Shown here one piece after another: positions 6,563 to 7,011 of a stretch of 7,011 bases of DNA; position 1 is the stretch's first letter; every line of letters starts with the position of its first letter. This stretch comes from Bacteroides sp. GTDB taxonomy: Bacteria > Bacteroidota > Bacteroidia > Bacteroidales > Bacteroidaceae. The stretch lies in assembly GCA_021204375.1 (NCBI GenBank), contig JAJPZL010000173.1, forward strand, positions 1-7,011. Direction: 5' to 3'. Both the position numbers and the translations under genes were made by a program. The notes under the pieces are model-generated. The model searched no databases. It worked only from the letters and a program-made list of their open reading frames with translations, and had not been told where the DNA came from.

Positions 6563-7011
6563 TTATTTTTCTTCTGCTGTTTCACCTTCCCCGGCAGTTG
6601 CTTCTTCTGCCTCTTCTTTTTTTACTTCTTCGAAATCGGTGATCCCGTTAGTAAGCAGGAGGTTGTACCAGGTGATCAGTTTTTTGATATCGGATGGATA
6701 CACTCTTTCACGGTAGAAGTCGGTAAGTACTTCACCCAGAAAATCACGGAGCTGGTCGGCTGATGCTTTTTTTACATCCAGCTCAATAGCTTTACCTTCC
6801 TCTTTCTTCTGGATAGATTTGAATACCTCGGTTAAAGGCACTTCAGACTCGTATGTGTACATGGCAATATCTGCCAGTGAGATAACTTTTTCGTGATCAT
6901 ACACGGGAAAACGTTTCTTATCGGCTGACACTGATTCTACGATCAGCATATTTTTTCCTTGTGAGATCAGCTTATACAATCCCGGTTTACCGGAGATAGA
7001 CAATATAGTCT
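6563..7011 (-). CDS. DUF5606 domain-containing protein (5' end outside window)
   Basis: This is a small Bacteroidetes protein of unknown function, of which 149 residues are visible. The N-terminal part, reading T-I-L-S-I-S-G-K-P-G-L-Y-K-L and then KNMLIVE, matches my recollection of the DUF5606 family, whose members usually begin with a few residues before TILSISGKPG. A TTG codon at 7003-7001 could be called as a start. The family motif continues upstream of it to the window edge, so the true start is probably just outside. The N-terminal half looks like a small beta-rich domain. The second half is helical, with a charged stretch including FKSIQKKEEGK, and ends in a very acidic, low-complexity tail rich in E, K and A. 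There is no signal peptide or membrane segment, so it is probably cytoplasmic. The gene stops with TAA and contains no in-frame TAG, unlike the two genes downstream. A hairpin follows it, so it is probably a separate transcription unit. Confidence 0.85.
   Translation of the reverse strand, partial: TILSISGKPGLYKLISQGKNMLIVESVSADKKRFPVYDHEKVISLADIAMYTYESEVPLTEVFKSIQKKEEGKAIELDVKKASADQLRDFLGEVLTDFYRERVYPSDIKKLITWYNLLLTNGITDFEEVKKEEAEEATAGEGETAEEK

Noticed and set aside
7001..7003. TTG as the start of the DUF5606 gene
   Set aside because: The two preceding codons read T-I, extending the family's TILSISGKPG motif to the window edge, so the true start is probably upstream and outside the window.
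1..7011. CRISPR array, insertion sequence, tRNA/rRNA or phage genes
   Set aside because: No regularly spaced repeats, terminal inverted repeats, transposase motifs, tRNA-like cloverleaf or phage-like proteins are visible; the whole window is explained by three genes and one gap.

Overview
The window looks like a member of the Bacteroidetes, probably order Bacteroidales. Four things point there: a DUF5606-family protein, a family I know only from that phylum; a Bacteroidales-type lipoprotein alpha-2-macroglobulin (A2M) of about 1,870 residues; a match to the Bacteroidetes -7 promoter box (TAnnTTTG); and weak or absent Shine-Dalgarno sequences. Base composition looks intermediate, in the mid-to-high 40s % GC by eye. 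Everything is coded on the minus strand, and I see no credible plus-strand gene.

Reading along the minus strand: (1) 7011-6563 is the DUF5606 gene, intact apart from its start, which lies outside the window, and ending in TAA. (2) 6562-6366 is an intergenic gap holding a hairpin, probably a terminator, and a likely promoter. (3) 6365-743 is one A2M gene. It carries a lipoprotein signal, macroglobulin-like domains and an intact CSEQ thioester motif. Its coding sequence is broken by four in-frame TAG codons, one A7-tract frameshift and one in-frame TGA, and it ends in TAA. (4) 739-1 is the start of pbpC (penicillin-binding protein 1C), three bases after the A2M stop. It is broken by two in-frame TAG and one in-frame TGA and runs off the window.

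In bacteria that carry the pair, A2M is thought to trap proteases that enter the periplasm and PBP1C to help repair damaged peptidoglycan. They are commonly neighbours and would be expressed as one operon here.

The main puzzle is the interruptions. Across about 2,120 codons there are six TAG, two TGA, no TAA and only one indel, while the surrounding protein keeps family motifs, the A2M thioester and the glycosyltransferase catalytic residues. Every TAG sits where Gln would be acceptable, and both visible complete genes end in TAA. Two readings remain open. One is young, joint pseudogenisation of a protease-defence operon, as might occur in a host-restricted or intracellular lineage. The other is read-through or reassignment of UAG, probably to Gln. 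The two TGA codons and the frameshift favour decay. The lack of TAA, the scarcity of indels and the intact motifs keep recoding or suppression worth testing.
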